Of a DNA stretch of 64,000 nt, positions 63,063-64,000 are shown in pieces (the first letter of the stretch is position 1; every line of letters starts with the position of its first letter). Source of the stretch: Agrobacterium tumefaciens str. B6. Lineage in GTDB: Bacteria > Pseudomonadota > Alphaproteobacteria > Rhizobiales > Rhizobiaceae. The position numbers and the translations under genes are program-made. The stretch is taken from NCBI RefSeq assembly GCF_001541315.1, contig NZ_LMVK01000052.1, positions 1 to 64,000 of the forward strand, read 5' to 3'. The notes below the pieces were generated by a model. That model did not search any database, was not told the origin of the DNA, and worked only from the letters and a program-made list of their open reading frames with translations.

Positions 63063-64000
63063 ATGGACCACATGACATTCGGCCGCACGGGCCTTCAACT
63101 GTCGAGACTGGCGTTGGGGACCGGCAATTTCGGCACTGGATGGGGATATGGCGCCGATCCCGAGACGGCCGTGGCCATTCTGGACGCCTATGCGGCGGCG
63201 GGCGGCAATTTCATCGACTCGGCCGACGTCTATCAGTTTGCCAGTCGGAAGAAATTCTGGGCAAGGCGCTGGAGGGGCGGCGCGAGGATTTCGTGCTCGC
63301 GACCAAGTTCACCAATGGGGCTGCGCCAAACGCCAATCGGCTGGTGAAGGGCAACAGCCGCAAGGCCATGGTTGCCTCGGTCGAGGCAAGCCTTCGCCGC
63401 CTGAAGACCGACCGGATCGATCTCTATTGGGTGCATCATCCCGATGGACTGACACCGATGGAAGAAATCGTGCGCGGCCTCGATGATCTCTCCCGCGCCG
63501 GCAAGATCCTCTACGCGGGCCTTTCCAACTTCCCGGCCTGGCGACTGGCGCGTGCTGCAACGCTAGCCGAATTGACGCGCGCTGTGCCGATCGCTGCCGC
63601 ACAGTTCGAGCACAGCCTCGTTCATCGTGAGCCGGAAGCCGACGTGTTCCCCGCCTGTGATGCGCTGGGGGTCGGCGCCGTGACATGGTCACCGCTGGGT
63701 GGCGGCGTCTTGACCGGCAAGTATCGCAAGGGCGAGACCGGGCGCGCCGAAGGCTTTGGCGGGCGCGTGTTCCAGGCCGAAAACACGCCACAACGCTCAG
63801 CCACCATCGACGCCGTTCTGCAGGTCGCCAAAGAGGCCGATGCCAGTCCCGACCGCGTCGCCATCGCCTGGGCCATGACCCATGGGGCCGTGCCGATCAT
63901 CGGCCCGCGTTCGCTGGCGCAGTTGGAGAGCAATCTCGGTGCGGCAGCGCTGATGCTCTCACCGGAGCAAATCGCGCGCCTCGATGCGGCGAGCGCACCG
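63063..64000 (+). pseudogene. aldo/keto reductase with a frameshift, cut by the window end
   Basis: The start MDHMTFGRTGLQLSRLALGT and FIDSADVYQF are the N terminus of an aldo/keto reductase. After the TTT at 63237-63239 the frame is wrong. Reading the other frame from 63242 gives QSEEILGKALEGRREDFVLA, then SLRRLKTDRIDLYWVHHPDG, LSNFPAWRL and IAWAMTHGAVPIIGPRS, the expected continuation. One missing G (GGCCAG became GCCAG) explains it. Either the gene is inactive or the base was lost in sequencing. The catalytic Asp and Tyr (DSADVY) and the later His (WVHH) are kept. The 3' end lies beyond 64000. Confidence 0.88.

Noticed and set aside
61120..63078. 652-codon minus-strand open frame
   Set aside because: It lies antisense to two clear genes (MDR dehydrogenase and alpha/beta hydrolase). 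Its product has no family motifs; long antisense frames are common in GC-rich coding DNA.
1..64000. CRISPR arrays, rRNA operons, replication or partition genes
   Set aside because: No regularly spaced repeats, no rRNA-like sequence and no repABC, dnaA or par-type gene were seen. Short direct repeats at 26416 and 32681 have only two copies each.

Overview
The window looks like an accessory-rich stretch of a Rhizobiales (alphaproteobacterial) genome, most likely Agrobacterium/Rhizobium. The base for this is its moderately high GC content, the dense set of CUT1, CUT2 and nitrate/taurine-type ABC importers, the FrcB-type fructose-family binding protein, a RirA-like iron box and many LysR, GntR, ROK, DeoR and TetR regulators. 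No rRNA, confident tRNA, replication origin or CRISPR array is visible. The load of decayed genes and three toxin-antitoxin loci suits a secondary chromosome or megaplasmid; that is inference.

Layout. 0-1.3 kb: a complete IS6-family insertion sequence cutting into an unknown gene. 1.3-9.1 kb: an OmpR-type two-component system divergent from a tripartite RND efflux operon. 9.2-12.0 kb: a HipBA-like module and a Phd/VapC-type module. 12.3-21.7 kb: an iron/siderophore-flavoured block with a TonB receptor, an orphan periplasmic siderophore-binding protein, a secreted gamma-glutamyltransferase, a FabMG/enoyl-reductase-like protein and a MATE exporter broken by one in-frame stop codon.

21.7-37.8 kb: a large carbohydrate-use region. 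A ROK repressor faces a CUT2 importer and a ribulokinase-like FGGY kinase. A DeoR regulator, an SDR and an ADP-dependent-glucokinase-family kinase form a minus-strand operon. That operon is divergent from an aldolase-like protein, a full CUT1 importer and a second SDR. Transport, oxidation, phosphorylation and C-C cleavage could be covered in one place, and the combination is not one I recognise as a named pathway. It is the best candidate here for an undescribed system.

37.9-48.1 kb: remnants of an SDR and an RpiR regulator flank dinB. They are followed by a nitrogen-compound locus with a GGT/HpxW-like hydrolase, an SsuABC-like importer, a GntR regulator, a SnoaL-fold protein and a cytosine-deaminase-like hydrolase with a substituted metal ligand. 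A decayed Fic gene lies beyond it. 48.1-53.5 kb: LysR/SnoaL/SDR, an OhrR-like MarR regulator divergent from an exported alpha/beta hydrolase, and a GMC oxidoreductase. 53.7-57.4 kb: VapBC, a solitary BrnA-like antitoxin, LysE and AraC genes, and a chemotaxis-receptor fragment. 57.4-64 kb: a TetR repressor divergent from a redox operon (SDR, old yellow enzyme, two MDR-type quinone reductases/dehydrogenases, an alpha/beta hydrolase and a frameshifted aldo/keto reductase) that runs off the window end.
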